Below are positions 1-10,255 of a stretch of 20,123 nt of DNA, piece by piece. Position numbers and translations under genes: made by a program. The notes beneath the pieces are model-generated. The model was not told the origin of the DNA. It did no database searches and saw only the letters and a list, made by a program, of their open reading frames with translations. Position 1 is the first letter of the stretch, and each line of letters starts with the position of its first letter. This DNA is from Armadillidium nasatum (Eukaryota > Arthropoda > Malacostraca > Isopoda > Armadillidiidae). The DNA lies in contig SEYY01012159.1 of the NCBI GenBank assembly GCA_009176605.1, positions 1 to 20,123 on the forward strand, read 5' to 3'.

Positions 1-485
<485 letters not shown>

Positions 486-517
486 CGAACACATTTTAAA
501 ATACTTTCAGTAATTTA

Positions 518-1864
518 CTACACACTACTTTCACTGGATATTAATTTTGCACTAGTATAATTATTTCTAACACATTTGTTAAGGTCATTCAGTAAAGGTG
601 TTGCTATACTTAAACTTGACGAATGGGAGGCAGGGGCATCGGAAATAATGGTTGAAGGTGCTTCCCGAGAAGCAAAAAATTCTGAACTTGATGGTGAAAT
701 CTGTGGAGAGTAACTTGAATATCGGTAGTAAGGTAAATTGGGAGGAGCATCTTTTCCATACTCTTGTTGAGGAGTAACGAGCCCTCCTTGCAAGAAATTT
801 TCCCATTCGGATGCAATGTTATCAAAGCCGTTGGCACTTCTGTCTGCATATCCCGAGTCTCTTGACTGTAAGGAAGACGTCATACCAGTTTTCAACTCCT
901 TTTCTGATCCCGCTGAAGGTGATGATGATGGAGACGATGAGGATGACGATGTGGGTTTAATAGATGTCAAAGTTGAATTGACTCCATTTATAATAATATT
1001 TTGTGATTCTTCAATTTGGTCACATTTGGATGAGTCACATGCCTTGAGAGTTATATCACTCTCAGTCCTTCCTCTTCCTTCACACTCACTTTCTGGGAGT
1101 ATTGGATCTAAGGTAATAAAAGGAAAAGGTGATATAAGTCTAGGTGTAATTTCATCATCATCATCAGTAGAAGAATCTTGACGCTGAAATAACTTTTTTG
1201 GAGCTGGAGGGGGTGTGTCCACATAAAAACAATATCCTGAACCAGTCTTCTGCGTTGGTGGTTTATTTGTTGAAGCAGGGGAGCGATGTAATGATGGTAT
1301 ACGAGGGCCATGAATTGAAGCTTCCCTCATTAAAAGTGAAATACGGGAAACTATACTTGAAGTTTCACTTAATGTTTCAGGGGAGGCAAGTGGTGCGCAT
1401 GATTTCAAGTCTTCAGTTAGGGCTCGCCCAAACGATCCACCCACAAGTAATTGATCCTCCAAAGCAGATAATATCTCCCAAGAAAGCCCCGGGATATTTA
1501 TATGACTTCGTAAATCGGGTCGAGGACCAGGAGAAGACACAGGTGTACATGTAAAGGATGTTTCCAAGAGCAGACGATGAGGAGGTGTTGACCCTTTCAT
1601 TAGTTTTGAATCGCTGTTGGGAAGATTAATGCCGGATTCTTTATGAAATGAGTATGAAGAAAGAAGAGGAGTACTTGGAGAAGAGTGAAATGAAGGGAGT
1701 TTTGAACGAAGAGAAGTTGTTGCAAGTACTGGAGTTGTAAGTGAATGAGAAATTAGTAAATTTGTTTCAGATGAATTATCATTATCAACAATATTATTAG
1801 AGAGGAGTTTCATTGATGTTTCTATATGCCTCTGAGGCTTCACTGGACCTGGTGATTCCATTAC
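518..1864 (-). CDS. Terminal coding exon, Ser/Pro-rich protein, left copy
   Basis: An uninterrupted minus-strand frame ending in TAG at 520-518. The exon starts just after an AG acceptor at 1866-1865; the frame reads GTA then ATG (1861-1859), so translation either continues in phase 0 from an upstream exon or starts at this ATG, giving 447 residues. I do not recognise the protein. Counting from the Met, the sequence is low complexity and rich in Ser, Thr and Pro. Near 128-155 is a short, more ordered segment with WEILSALEDQLLVGG. Near 215-225 is DTPPPAPKKLF, then an acidic TDDDDE stretch resembling a casein-kinase-2 target. A serine run is at about 304-318, DSGYADRS at about 335-342, and NIASEWENFLQGG at about 348-360. 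There is no signal peptide or membrane span. It looks like the disordered C-terminal tail of an intracellular scaffold or regulatory protein. The residue sequence is the same as the right copy. No upstream exon is recognisable in the palindrome. Confidence 0.75.
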   Translation of the reverse strand, partial: VMESPGPVKPQRHIETSMKLLSNNIVDNDNSSETNLLISHSLTTPVLATTSLRSKLPSFHSSPSTPLLSSYSFHKESGINLPNSDSKLMKGSTPPHRLLLETSFTCTPVSSPGPRPDLRSHINIPGLSWEILSALEDQLLVGGSFGRALTEDLKSCAPLASPETLSETSSIVSRISLLMREASIHGPRIPSLHRSPASTNKPPTQKTGSGYCFYVDTPPPAPKKLFQRQDSSTDDDDEITPRLISPFPFITLDPILPESECEGRGRTESDITLKACDSSKCDQIEESQNIIINGVNSTLTSIKPTSSSSSSPSSSPSAGSEKELKTGMTSSLQSRDSGYADRSANGFDNIASEWENFLQGGLVTPQQEYGKDAPPNLPYYRYSSYSPQISPSSSEFFASREAPSTIISDAPASHSSSLSIATPLLNDLNKCVRNNYTSAKLISSESSV

Positions 1865-1880
1865 CTGCAAATCAAAATTT
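1865..1880 (-). other. 3' splice acceptor of left exon
   Basis: On the minus strand the sequence reads AAAATTTTGATTTGCAG before the exon's GTAATGG. It is T-rich with a canonical CAG/G acceptor. The longer reading frame through TTGCAG has no ATG upstream of the junction, which supports a spliced exon rather than a single-exon gene starting earlier. Confidence 0.7.
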
Positions 1881-2700
1881 TTAGCAAGGTTATTCTATAC
1901 TCTTATTAAAAAATTTATTTTATTTATTTAAGATAAATCAAAGAATATAGGAAAAAAAAAATGATCAACACTAAACCGGACATGCCCTGCAATACTATAG
2001 GAATACATTTTATGACTAGATCAAAAACAAATGATAAATGTTTTAGGTTCAAAAAATAATTATTAGCAGAAAGGAACTTGGAATTTGACATTCATAGTTA
2101 AAGTTTGGAGATCTATTTTGAAAATAATTTATAATCTTAAAGACAGCATTAAAAAAAATCTATATAAGAAAGAAAACTTTAAACTTCAAAATTTGAAAAT
2201 TAATTTAGTTATAAATCAGCCTTACTACTACGATTTAGTTATAAATTTGTATTGTATTTCAATTACTAACTCAAGTAATACTTTTCTTATGAAATAAATA
2301 TTTTTACTCCCATTTCAAGAACTCAAATTATCTCTGTCTGCTTTTTTCCTTATTGTATTATTGGTATTATTCCTAAAACTCATCTCAGTTCTCTACTGTC
2401 CACACTCCCTTCTCAACGAAAATTACAGGATTTTTTTAATAGCTACTCATTCTTGTGGGTAATAATATAATAATAATAATAATAATAATATATAATAATA
2501 ATATATAATAATAATCCTCAAACGTTCTACAGTATATACGAAAAAAAAAATCGAAGTAGATAACAAATATTTATTGAATTTAACACACTGTGGTATGGTG
2601 CTGCAGAACCTTTGTGAAACTAATTAACAATGTGGAAAAAGTAAAATAACAATTTGCGCAATCCAAGAATAATTCTGTGAAGTGCTAAGAAAAATGTTCA

Positions 2701-2702
<2 letters not shown>
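1881..2702 (-). other. Intron sequence of left exon
   Basis: AT-rich, no conserved coding signal. A short AT-rich frame at 2085-2297 (70 codons, opposite strand to the exon) is identical in both arms, but so is the surrounding non-coding DNA, and its Lys/Asn/Ile-rich composition is what AT-rich DNA gives by chance. The (AAT)n repeat at 2460-2514 lies here. Confidence 0.6.
2460..2514. repeat. (AAT)n microsatellite, interrupted
   Basis: AAT triplets with TATA interruptions over about 55 bases. The mirror array at 18114-18174 is an uninterrupted ATT run, so the two arms differ in repeat purity here although the sequence on both sides is nearly identical. Confidence 0.9.
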
Positions 2703-2793
<91 letters not shown>

Positions 2794-2807
2794 TATATAT
2801 TATATTA
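2703..2807. repeat. (TA)n microsatellite after LINE C
   Basis: About 105 bases of TA with a few TTA interruptions. It directly follows the short 3' tail of LINE fragment C on the minus strand. Mirror: 17835-17927. Confidence 0.95.
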
Positions 2808-2885
2808 TTTCACTCTGGTGGGCAAAGGCCAGAGGATTACTAACTTTCCAGCAGAGTTTGGGATAAAATCGGGAACCTGGTCAAA

Positions 2886-3640
2886 TTAAAGGCTGACATG
2901 TCCTGATACACGGCATTTGGAGGTGTGTGAGTCATAGGAAGTTGGGAAAATGGAGTGTGTTCCAGACTTTACCAGTAGAGTACATGTAATATTGAGCATA
3001 GTGATTAAGTCTGGGGTCAGAGAGTTCGACAGAGGAAGAGTGAGATAGTGTTGAAAGAAGTGTCGCACGAGCTCTTCTCAATGGAGGAGGTATGCGACGA
3101 GAGTTCAGAAGAGCAGTGTTCATTGTAAAAACGATAGTATAGAGAGGCTGATGCAACAATTCGACGGCCAGAATGAGACTGGAGAGAATTAGTGAGATCA
3201 AGAGAGTTGGTAAGACGAAATGCCCTAGACTTCACTTTTTCAAGGAGGGCTCTATGAGTTGGACCACCTCAGATGTGTGAGGCGTATTCCATACAAGGGC
3301 GAACAACAACTCTATAAAGAGAAAGCAAATGGGGTTGTGTGAAGATATTCTGGAGGCGCCTCAGAACAATTAACCTCTTATAGGCTTGTTTAGAAAGAGA
3401 AATAATGTGTTTTTTCCAAGAAAGATCACGAGAAAAAGAAACAGCAAGAATATTAAGGAGAGATGACGATTTGAGTTGTGTATTTTCGATGATATAGTTG
3501 TGTGGAAGATAGTGTCGAGTAGAGAGATGGAGGAATTGAGTTTTGGTGACATTGAAAACGACCATGTTTTCTCTGCTCCAATTTAAAATGCAAGATAGCT
3601 CAGAGGTCAGTTGCTCCAAGGATACCCTCCTTAACTGCTG
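2886..3640 (-). pseudogene. Non-LTR retrotransposon fragment C (RT thumb/C-term), left
   Basis: The minus strand encodes the thumb and C-terminal part of a Jockey/CR1-like LINE reverse transcriptase. Readable pieces, in order, are [14 protein letters not shown] (3570s), DLSWKKHIISLSKQAYKRL, LLSLYRVVVRPCMEYASHI (ending at 3272), KSRAFRLTNSLDLTNSLQ (about 3225-3180), RRIPPPLRRARATLLSTLSH, GKVWNTLHFPNF, and a C-terminus TSKCRVSGHVSL before a stop at 2886. A TGA replaces the expected Trp after SHI at 3271-3269, and at least two frameshifts (near 3100 and 2945) break the frame, so it is dead. The upstream palm domain and endonuclease are absent: it is 5'-truncated, starting beside a (TA)n array. 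A short 3' tail runs into the array at 2703-2807. Family assignment rests on conserved motifs; the clade is less certain. Confidence 0.85.
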
Positions 3641-3683
3641 TTGGGAGGTGCGCCTTTCAAATTGAAAAGAGTAATGAAGGACG

Positions 3684-3824
<141 letters not shown>

Positions 3825-3825
3825 G

Positions 3826-4262
3826 CATGAAAGTTTGTAATTCAAAGGAAGTAGAGATAATAGAAGGATGAATGTTTCAAACTTCACCAGTGGTGCACAT
3901 GTAAGAATGAACATAACTCTTATGTAGGAGTTTAGAGGGCTGGATAGAGAAAGGATCAGACTGTGTGGAAAGACGTTTGTAAGAGCTAGCTCTCTTCAAA
4001 GAAGAGGAATAAGACTTGAAAATCTGGAGAACAATTAGTGTTCACTGAAAATCTGATTATACAGGAGAGCAATGTTACCGTTCGACAGCTTGAAATAGAT
4101 ATGAGAGGAATAATAAGGAAAGGATAAGGTTTGAATCTTGTTTTCGAAGATGCTGTAGTTGTATGGAAGATACCTGAAACTTTAAGCCATATAAAACAAT
4201 TATTTTCTCTTTTCCTCAACTTGATAAATGGGAAATGTTGTCAGTTGCTCCAATGTCTCCTT
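3826..4262 (-). pseudogene. Non-LTR retrotransposon fragment B (RT C-term), left
   Basis: A second, more decayed copy of the same LINE C-terminal region on the minus strand. It begins with the same TTGGAGCAACTGAC as fragment C. It then shows LPYNYSIFENKIQ (compare LPHNYIIENTQLK in C), a segment CRTVTLLSCIIRFSV matching GRRIVASASLYYRF of C, and, in another frame, YMCTTGEV followed by a stop where Trp is expected, then [18 protein letters not shown], ending at the (TA)n array. Relative to C, the part between ENTQLK and GRRIVAS is deleted and several frameshifts are present. Its start matches the point where fragment A stops, so A and B may be one element split by about 0.75 kb. Mirror copy: 16480-16916. 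Confidence 0.7.
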
Positions 4263-5035
4263 CCTATAATTTTTTTCCTTTTCATGAATGTTACATCTTT
4301 CAAATGTAAAGAGTTGGGTTGTTGCCATAAGAGTTGTTAAAATTTAATATGGAAATATGTCTGGTTATGTATATTTCCGTAAATAAATGTAAAAATAGTT
4401 GTTCGAATATCTGAATGTATAATATTTAAAAAAGGACTTTGTTTATATAAAAGAGAACGACAACCAACCAAGTAAAAAATTAAGTAAGCTGTTGAGACGA
4501 AAAGGTTGACTCTCATTTTATTCTTTAAATACTTTATGTTTGGACGACATATTTACTATATACTCTCTTCATTAACCATAAACATTGAAAAGTGGTATTA
4601 TTGTTTATATTGTGAATAGTTGGTGTGATAAACAAAAGTACCGTACCTTTTATTTTAATGCTAAAGGTGCGGTGCAATATGGAACTTCATTAGTAAACTG
4701 ACCATTAGTGAAATTGACTTTAATTATTTTTTATATATAACTAAAAGCTAAGTAACTGACTGTGCATCATTTAAAAAAGTGAAACTATAACAACTATTAC
4801 GACTTCTAATTTCTTCCCAACTTACTTAGTAGATGCAACACTTTGGAGCTATTGTGGCACATTGGGGCCCCATGATACCATGGTAGGTTTGAGGAAGAAA
4901 CATCTACATTTGGGTAACTTTTAGATTTTAGAAAGAAATTTATCAATACAAGGTAATTTTGACTTTTCATTATCTTTTATAATTTATTATTTATTGTTAA
5001 TTATTGTCTTTAAGATTAAATGTTGTTATTAGTCA
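4263..5035. other. Unexplained block between LINE A and LINE B, left
   Basis: About 770 bases, almost the same in both arms, lying between the end of RT motif B/C (fragment A) and the RT thumb (fragment B). No coding frame, no terminal inverted repeats and no known element recognised. It has a GC-richer core near 4840-4900 with GGGGCCCC inside otherwise AT-rich DNA. It may be an insertion that split the LINE, or the original sequence between two independent insertions. Confidence 0.5.
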
Positions 5036-6660
5036 AAGAGTATTTTTACAGAAATTGATGTGACAGATAGATTATTGATGAAAAAAAGGTTGAGATTGGA
5101 TAAAACCCATGGAACACCAGTATTGATCAATTTAAAGATTAATTACGACTGACTACAAAAGAAGTTCTAGAGCAACCGGTGAGAAAATCAAAAAAGGATA
5201 GATATCGAAAGAAGGAAGTTAAGAAATCAAGAATTTGTGCCAGACTCTAATGAAGGTTTCTTATAAATCGAGCACCACAGTGAAAAAAAATCAACAAAAA
5301 GAAGAAGAGCAAAAGACGAAGGATCAGAGGGAAAAGAGAGATGAACAGACAAACCTTTCCTTCGAAAGTCATACTGGTGATCTGAAGTAAGATTAGAATA
5401 ATAAAAAGGTTTCCGAATCATCATGAATAATTAAGGATATTTTTGAAACCTTTTGAACGAATTGAGGTTCTTACAATAGGACGATAGTTAGAGGATTGAT
5501 AAGACTTACTTTTTGCCTTCCAGAAGGAAGGAAAGGTCGAAGAGGCAGAAACGAAAAAGTTTACCAAGGCAGGGTTCAAACTCGGGTCCAAACTTTGAAA
5601 AACCTCAGGAGGGATACCGTCAGGATCATAGGCTTTCTTAGTGTTGAACTCAGAGAGAACAGAAACTACATCTTAAAAGAAATTACGATATAAGACACAA
5701 AGAAGGAGGAAGAGTGGTTTAACCGTAGCCGAAGGTGAGACAGCAATAGCGCTGTCAGATGAAACAAGAGCTAGAAATGGGGAAGGAAGGAAGGTTAGAG
5801 TTGGCATTATATGCAAAATGCAAGGAAGTGCTTGAAGAGGAGATAAAAACGTTATTACATTTTCAACGGAGAAATGAGCTTTCAGTGTTGTTGGGAAGTT
5901 CTTTTGCACTATTCCTGGATGAAATATAAGTAGCCTGAGATTAAACAGTTCGATAATGACGGTATTTTTCGAAGGTAATATCCCTATGACGAAGAACACG
6001 AGAACAAGCAGAGTTAAAATGCTTGAGTTTTCGCAGAAAAGATCACCTTGAGGTGATTAGATGCTTGATATTATAAGCAAAATCATTAAAGGAAAGCCAG
6101 GGTAACAAGCCCACAAATTCGACCAGTTAACAGCAACTAAGTTTCAAAAACTTTTTCTTACTGAAGGAGAGGATTGTTCCTGCTTTTAGAAGTAAAGAGG
6201 TTGAACAGTACAGAGATAAGAAGGTGATTGGAGGAATTAACTCACAGTTCGAAAGAGGTTAATAGTGTAACAAAAAGGACTGTTACTTTGAAAAAGTCAA
6301 GTATGTTGGGTTCACCTCCAAGATAATCCGAGAGTAAAGAGCTGCAACATATGCACAACATTATTGAGAGCTGAGGGAAAGCAATTGATGAACACTGAAA
6401 TCTCTAGGGATGATGATTTTAGAAAAAATGAGATGACGAAAGAATATTGTCTATTTTATAGTTTACATGGTCGAAAATTTAAGATTGTCAGTTGAGTAAG
6501 ACAAATAAACAATACACATAAATCGCGTGTATATGCGCAACATATGCCTTTGATTTAGAAATTGAAGACAGAGACGGTAAATTGGAACAGGGAAACGTTT
6601 GCTATCAAAGAGCTGAGACAAATGAGTTTCGGGTTAGATTTGGAATAAGAGATGAGGTCT
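5036..6660 (-). pseudogene. Non-LTR retrotransposon fragment A (endonuclease + RT), left
   Basis: The minus strand carries the body of a LINE ORF2 in many broken frames. In order: an APE-type endonuclease piece with PRDFSVHHQ (about 6381-6412), equivalent to the GDFNVHH motif; VNPTYLTF (about 6290-6320), equivalent to the NILDLFLT region; the linker ACSRVLRHRD then YISSRNSAKEL, SSFLR and KCNN (about 6010-5840); KKAYDPDGIPPEVF (about 5590-5645), the conserved TDKA-GPDGIP region; SDHQYDFRRKG (about 5350-5385); motif A read as VVLDL-ETFIRVWHKF (5234-5278), with the first Asp kept and the FD pair changed; and motif B as NTGVPWVLSNLNLFFINNL (about 5060-5125). Motif C (FADD) is not intact. Stops and frameshifts make it inactive. 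It lies in the intron or upstream of the host exon, in the same orientation. Residues 5875-5996 differ sharply from the right arm. Confidence 0.8.
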
Positions 6661-7254
6661 AGAAGAGAATGGGTATTCGACTAAGTGGATATCATAATAA
6701 GACTATGGATTACAGAAAGTAATGAAAAACTACAACAGTATACTCGAGCAAATTGGCTACTTAGCAACATCAGCCTCACCACCAGAGACTGCTATCTTTC
6801 AAACGATGATGTGGGCAAGGGCACAGAAAGGCTGGTGAGAAAAAATCAGTCGTTTGTTTCGATACGAACCAAAAGGGAAAAGTCTCAGGGAATTCTTTAT
6901 TTAAAAATTACAAATATTTTCAAACGAAAACATTTACAGATAAAATATTATTTCAAACTTTGTCAATAATGAAATAACACTTAATAGAGTTTTTGATAGA
7001 TCTGACGAAGTATAGAACGAAATTTTAAAAAGATTAAGCCTTAAGATGTCAATTAGCAAATTTATAGCTTAGTCAGATGTTAGGAATGAGATTTTTTTCT
7101 GGTAGTCAGATTTTTAATTCTTAAGAGAATTTTTTTCATACTACATTTTTTTGTTATAAAGAGCTCAAGTAATGTGCTTGGTTTATAATAAATGTATGTC
7201 GGCTTGTAAGGAACACGACTTTTGCCAGATGTTATTTGAATGATTATTACAAAC
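6661..7254. other. No recognised gene; conserved between arms
   Basis: A 94-codon plus-strand frame at 6685-6969 (MDIIIRLWITESNEK... to ...YYFKLCQ) is identical to the mirror frame at 13818-14102. It shows no known domain, and its neighbourhood is equally conserved. It runs antisense to the region expected to hold the 5' part of the LINE endonuclease, so it is more likely a shadow of the retroelement or chance. The rest, 6970-7254, is AT-rich with nothing recognised. Confidence 0.45.
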
Positions 7255-7527
7255 GGGGTTAAGAAATTTTTTTGTCGATTATTTTATTCTGGAATACAAG
7301 TTTTACTATGTAAAGTACAAAAAAATTTGGAATCTCTCTCATATATTGAGCGAGATTCGCATTTCCGAATTCCTTGTCAAATTTATGTAACTTTTATAGA
7401 TTTTGAGACACATACTCATTCACTGTTTTCGATATAACTTCTTTTTTTTTCCTTGACCGAACTTCTCTAAATTTTATTCCAGAATATAATAACCGACAAA
7501 ATATTCGAAAAAAATGTCCTAACCCTC
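7255..7527. mobile_element. Small element with imperfect terminal inverted repeats, left
   Basis: The ends are imperfect inverted copies of about 40-45 bases. One end reads GGGGTTAAGAAATTTTTTTG and continues to a TTATTCTGGAATA box. The other, reverse-complemented, reads GAGGGTTAGGACATTTTTTT and continues to a TATATTCTGGAATA box. The interior has no coding frame. Size and structure suggest a MITE-like non-autonomous element or a snap-back repeat; no target-site duplication is clear and I do not recognise the family. Mirror: 13275-13533. Confidence 0.45.
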
Positions 7528-7568
7528 AAAATTGGACACATTATCCAAAGAGTCGAGTTACCAAAGGA

Positions 7569-7700
<132 letters not shown>

Positions 7701-7837
7701 AAATAAATTTCCACGCTTTTCTCTACTAATATAAATTTTTAAAAATCACTATAATTAAAATAATAAAAAGTAAGACATTAAAACAAGGGTAATATTATAA
7801 CTGAAAAAGACGATAACAGAAATAAGAATAAATATTA

Positions 7838-8240
7838 CAATGGTTTCGGAGAAATCTCCTGTCTCCCTCTTCAGGTAAAACTAAACAGATAATGAGAAAA
7901 AATGAAAGGGAAATACGGCAATGTCAACATTATGGTAGTGAGAAAAAGGTCATTTAGCTACTATTTAGAGTTTGAAGAGCAACAAATTTTTCCTTAAAAA
8001 CAGACTTCAAAAATTCAACTTAAAAATTATAGAGTTCAAAAAATTCTGAGGAGTGTTAAAATTAGGCAATGTTTTAATAAAAAATGGTTCGATCAATCTG
8101 GTAAAATTTTTGATTTGTATTCGAAAATAAGCTCCGCATGTCCCAATTTATTCTGTGTTGTCTTGTAAATGTAAAAATATAGCATTGCTCATATTACATC
8201 CTACATCTGCCCTGTGTTGTTCAGTACGAAAATGGAGAGT
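7838..8240 (-). pseudogene. Penelope-like element 3' fragment (GIY-YIG C-term), left
   Basis: Minus-strand frames contain FRTEQHRADVG, SNAIFLHLQDNTE (best seen in the right arm), then AELIFEYKSKI, and FIKTLPNFNTL/GFFEL in different frames. This order of a His-containing segment, I-W/A-LIF, a Glu/Phe-IKT-PNFN segment and a GFF-L end is what I know from the C-terminal part of the GIY-YIG endonuclease domain in Penelope-like retroelements. The element is 5'-truncated by a (TA)n array and broken by frameshifts; the reverse transcriptase is not recognised. After the coding part comes AT-rich sequence and the hammerhead-like core at 7844-7874, also typical of the 3' region of such elements. The assignment is from memory of the family pattern and should be treated as probable. 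Mirror: about 12560-12967. Confidence 0.55.
7844..7874 (-). ncRNA. Hammerhead-like core, possible PLE ribozyme remnant
   Basis: On the minus strand the order CTGAAGA (fits the CUGANGA core) - about 20 bases with GGAGA and TCTCC able to pair - GAAA is present. Stem II would be 5 bp with an unpaired G. A convincing stem III and a UH cleavage site are not seen nearby, so activity is doubtful. In the right arm (12932-12961) one A of the core is missing, giving CTGAGA, which would break it. Confidence 0.3.
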
Positions 8241-8264
8241 TTTTAAAGTTTCGCTGTATTACAT

Positions 8265-8717
<453 letters not shown>

Positions 8718-9027
8718 ATGCTCATCCCACTGAAAGGGTGAAAACCTTCCTGAGTAAAAAGATCAACGACTAGCATTAGAAACCAATGAGAGAGAAGAAT
8801 TATCTTCTAGAAAACTCTGAGAGACGGAGTTTAAAGGCTATAACGAAGAAAATGCTAACTCAACTGACAAAGTGAAAACCTTTGAGTGAAAAACTTAGGA
8901 CTAGCAGTAAAAATTAATGTGCAAAAAGAATTATTTTTTTGAGAACTCTAAGGACATGAGTTTGAGTTTTGTGGGAAGAGGTGAAAACATGCTAGTCTTA
9001 CTGACAGAGTAAAAATCTTCCATGGAG

Positions 9028-9028
<1 letters not shown>
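8718..9028. repeat. Tandem repeat, ~136 bp period, about 2.3 copies, left
   Basis: Copies start at ATGCTCATCCCACTGAAAGG (8718), ATGCTAACTCAACTGACAAA (8852) and ATGCTAGTCTTACTGACAGA (8989), spacings 134 and 137. Each start is followed by GTGAAAACCTT- or GTAAAAATCTT-like sequence; mid-unit matches include GACTAGCA(T/G)TA, AGAATTAT and GAGAACTCT/GAAAACTCT. Divergence between units is substantial (old repeat). The last copy is cut by a (TA)n array. No coding signal. Mirror: 11790-12107. Confidence 0.75.
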
Positions 9029-9124
<96 letters not shown>

Positions 9125-9134
9125 TATATATTAT
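9029..9134. repeat. (TA)n microsatellite
   Basis: About 106 bases of TA with TTA and ATAAT interruptions that truncates the tandem repeat. Mirror: 11703-11786. Confidence 0.95.
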
Positions 9135-9778
9135 AAAATTCTATCAAAATATCTTAAATACTGAAAAGGATATTTTACAATTAAATACAATTTATTTATA
9201 GTTTAGTAAAGAAGAAATAAATTAAAGGTCTTTAAAGGGCAATTAATCTACAAAACGAAGTTTTATCAAAGAAAACTTTAATCAAATAAGTTTAAAAATT
9301 AATATTTCTAAATCAAAAGAACTTAATGAACTTTTTAAGTTTTTTCTAAATATTCTAAAGTTTGAAATTAAATTTAGACGGTTAAGAAAAAAAAAAAAAA
9401 ATTAAAACCATAATATGAGGATATGACAAAAAATTTACAGATGCAAACAAGGGCTTTGAATTCATCTTTAAAAGATCATATCAAAATCATTACTTGAGAA
9501 ATTCTATTTCATAATTCATTATAATTTTTAAGCATTTTATAATTACATTAAAAGGTTCAACCATTATAATACATATATCAAAATTATTCAAAAAGAAGCT
9601 AAAAAACAATAAATGTAAAATATGTGATAAAAAAATACTCGTACTGAAATAAAAAAAAACAAAGTAAAAGTAAAAATAAGCAGAAATGTATTTTAAAAAC
9701 AATACAAAATAAATGCCATCTTTAAAAAAAAAAAAAGGCAACATTTTACTATCACACAACCATGCAGACATTCGCATG
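9135..9778. other. AT-rich region, no gene seen
   Basis: Over 600 bases of very AT-rich DNA with homopolymer A runs (for example near 9389-9403 and 9725-9735). Reading frames here are Phe/Ile/Lys-rich and unconvincing. Both arms carry it with homopolymer-length differences. Confidence 0.6.
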
Positions 9779-9799
9779 CACGCACACACACACATACAC

Positions 9800-9879
<80 letters not shown>

Positions 9880-9910
9880 ATATATTATATATATATTAAT
9901 ATATATATAT
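9779..9910. repeat. Compound (CA)n/(TA)n microsatellite, left
   Basis: A short GCACGCACACACACACA tract followed by about 107 bases of TA. It abuts the MITE-like element at 9915. Mirror: 10941-11075. Confidence 0.95.
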
Positions 9911-9914
9911 CGTG

Positions 9915-10140
9915 GGTGTACTGGCAAATATGACCAAGTCAAAAAACCAACTGTGTGTGTGTGTGGGTGAAATCACAATTTAAAGTTCTAAGTAGCATGA
10001 AAAATTTAGGTTTTTAATACAATATCCATGAAAGAAAAAACGTTACAATAAGAAGTAAATAGAACTTTAAATTGTGATATCACACACACTTAAACTCACT
10101 TGTTTATTTTTTTTTACTTGGTCAAATTTGCCAGTACACC
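9915..10140. mobile_element. 226 bp MITE-like hairpin element, left copy
   Basis: Bounded by 25 bp terminal inverted repeats with one mismatch: GGTGTACTGGCAAATATGAC... at 9915 and its complement ...GCCAGTACACC at 10140. A second, internal, perfect 19 bp inverted pair lies at 9972-9990 and 10060-10078 (ATCACAATTTAAAGTTCTA and complement), beside GT/CA repeats, so the transcript or single strand folds into a long hairpin. It sits in (TA)n on both sides, consistent with insertion into TA as for Tc1/mariner-type elements, although a precise TA duplication cannot be told from a TA array. No coding capacity. The identical-length mirror copy is at 10711-10936. Confidence 0.75.
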
Positions 10141-10141
10141 A

Positions 10142-10254
<113 letters not shown>

Positions 10255-10255
10255 G

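Noticed and set aside
816-1181. 121-codon acidic frame antisense to the exon
   Set aside because: The Asp-rich run is the antisense of the serine (TCA/TCATCG) tract of the real exon.
1198-1554. 118-codon plus-strand frame inside the left exon, and mirror at 19080-19436
   Set aside because: It lies antisense to the long spliced exon, has no conserved motif, and is open only because the sense strand is constrained.
2085-2297. 70-codon frame in the intron, identical in both arms
   Set aside because: Lys/Asn/Ile-rich composition is typical of chance frames in AT-rich intron DNA; there is no motif.
3269-3619. 116-codon LINE frame as an active reverse transcriptase
   Set aside because: It holds only the thumb region, lacks the catalytic palm motifs, and ends at a TGA replacing the expected Trp.
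4840-4900. GGGGCCCC-containing GC-richer island as a regulatory element or tRNA
   Set aside because: No cloverleaf or A/B box was found, and it is too short to claim a regulatory function.
6685-6969. 94-codon frame identical in both arms as a conserved gene
   Set aside because: Identity comes from the palindrome, since surrounding non-coding DNA is equally identical. No family is recognised and no start context or splice structure supports it.
8718-9028. CRISPR-like array
   Set aside because: The units are long, diverged and contiguous, with no short identical repeats separated by unique spacers, and the genome is eukaryotic.
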